A stretch of 7,003 nucleotides of DNA from Bacteroidota bacterium (GTDB lineage: Bacteria; Bacteroidota; Bacteroidia; Bacteroidales; VadinHA17), in the NCBI GenBank assembly GCA_012838685.1, contig DUOU01000206.1, positions 1 through 7,003 of the forward strand. The letters are read 5' to 3'. Both the position numbers and the translations under genes were made by a program. This document shows positions 6,476-7,003 of the stretch, piece after piece. The notes below the pieces were generated by a model. It did not search any database, was not told the DNA's origin, and saw only the letters and a list, made by a program, of their open reading frames with translations. Numbering within the stretch: position 1 is the first letter of the stretch; the number at the start of each line of letters is the position of its first letter.

Positions 6476-7003
6476 ATATGTTGTTTGTATTGTTTCGCGG
6501 AAATCAACTCCACGGTAATACTGATTATTAAAGTAATAATAAACAATATTACACCTAACATAAAGAGAGCTTCATAATGGGCTCCTCCATTGGGAGCTTC
6601 CCCAAGTTCCGCGGCAATTGTCGCTGGAATAGTCCTTACCGGTTCCAATAAAGTTGTCGGTATTACCGCGGAATTTCCCGTAACCATCAATACAGCCATA
6701 GTCTCCCCTATTGCCCTTCCAATTCCCAAAACAATCGCGGCCATTATACCGCTGATACAATAAGGTATGGTTACCCTGAAGATTGTCTGCATATGTGAGG
6801 CTCCCAGTGCCAATGAAGCCTCTTTTGTGGAAAGAGGTACGGTTCTTATAGAATCCTCCGCAACCGAAATAATCGTAGGTAAAGCCATTATTGCCAAAAT
6901 AATTGCCCCGGCCAGGCCAGTTTCACCAACAGGTAAATCAAAAAGTTTTTGAATAAGCGGAACTATAACGACAAGTCCGAAAAATCCATATACAACGGAA
7001 GGA
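6472..7003 (-). CDS. pstC: PstC, phosphate ABC transporter permease, partial (N-terminus off the right edge)
   Basis: The frame is open from the right edge, so the gene enters the window already in progress; the TTG near 6897 is an internal leucine codon, not a start. About 176 C-terminal residues are visible, and roughly the first third to half of the protein is missing. Seen in order: a membrane segment starting SVVYGFFGLVVIVP, a segment AGAIILAIMALPTII, the EAA loop EDSIRTVPLSTKEASLALGA, the Pst signature GIGRAIGETMAVLMVTGN, and a final segment MLGVILFIITLIISITVEL. The stop overlaps the pstA start. PstC and PstA together form the phosphate channel. Promoter and any pstS gene would lie beyond the right edge. 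Confidence 0.95.
   Translation of the reverse strand, partial: PSVVYGFFGLVVIVPLIQKLFDLPVGETGLAGAIILAIMALPTIISVAEDSIRTVPLSTKEASLALGASHMQTIFRVTIPYCISGIMAAIVLGIGRAIGETMAVLMVTGNSAVIPTTLLEPVRTIPATIAAELGEAPNGGAHYEALFMLGVILFIITLIISITVELISAKQYKQHM

Overview
The window looks like a chromosomal segment of a moderately AT-rich bacterium, most likely Bacteroidota or a close relative. Two things point there. The PstB sequence, including its C-terminal ATQNYITGRFG ending, reads like Bacteroidales PstB as I remember it. None of the seven gene starts visible in the window is preceded by a clear Shine-Dalgarno motif; the leaders are simply A/T-rich, as is usual in that phylum. I could not run a search, so the phylum is an inference.

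The window holds two convergent gene blocks. On the + strand (1-2186) is a compact three-gene cassette: the C-terminal two thirds of a D-Ala-D-Ala-ligase-like ATP-grasp enzyme (its 5' end lies off the left edge), a complete second, divergent ATP-grasp paralogue (685-1656), and a GNAT N-acetyltransferase (1683-2186). Their order and tight spacing suggest one transcript and a shared pathway that ligates and acylates a small amino-acid or peptide-like molecule. The substrate is unknown.

On the - strand (7003 down to 2164) is a classical phosphate-acquisition and signalling block. It reads pstC (partial, 5' end off the right edge), pstA, pstB, phoU, a 106-bp gap, a PhoB/OmpR-type response regulator and a PhoR-type sensor kinase. 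PstC and PstA form the inner-membrane phosphate channel and PstB energises it. PhoU couples transporter state to the kinase, and the regulator controls the Pho regulon. No pstS (phosphate-binding protein) is in view; it may lie beyond the right edge.

The two blocks meet tail to tail with a 23-bp overlap between the acetyltransferase and kinase genes, and no intergenic terminator separates them. No RNA genes, insertion sequences, CRISPR arrays or long repeats were seen. The phosphate block is ordinary apart from the short kinase architecture. The paired ATP-grasp/GNAT cassette is the least explained part.
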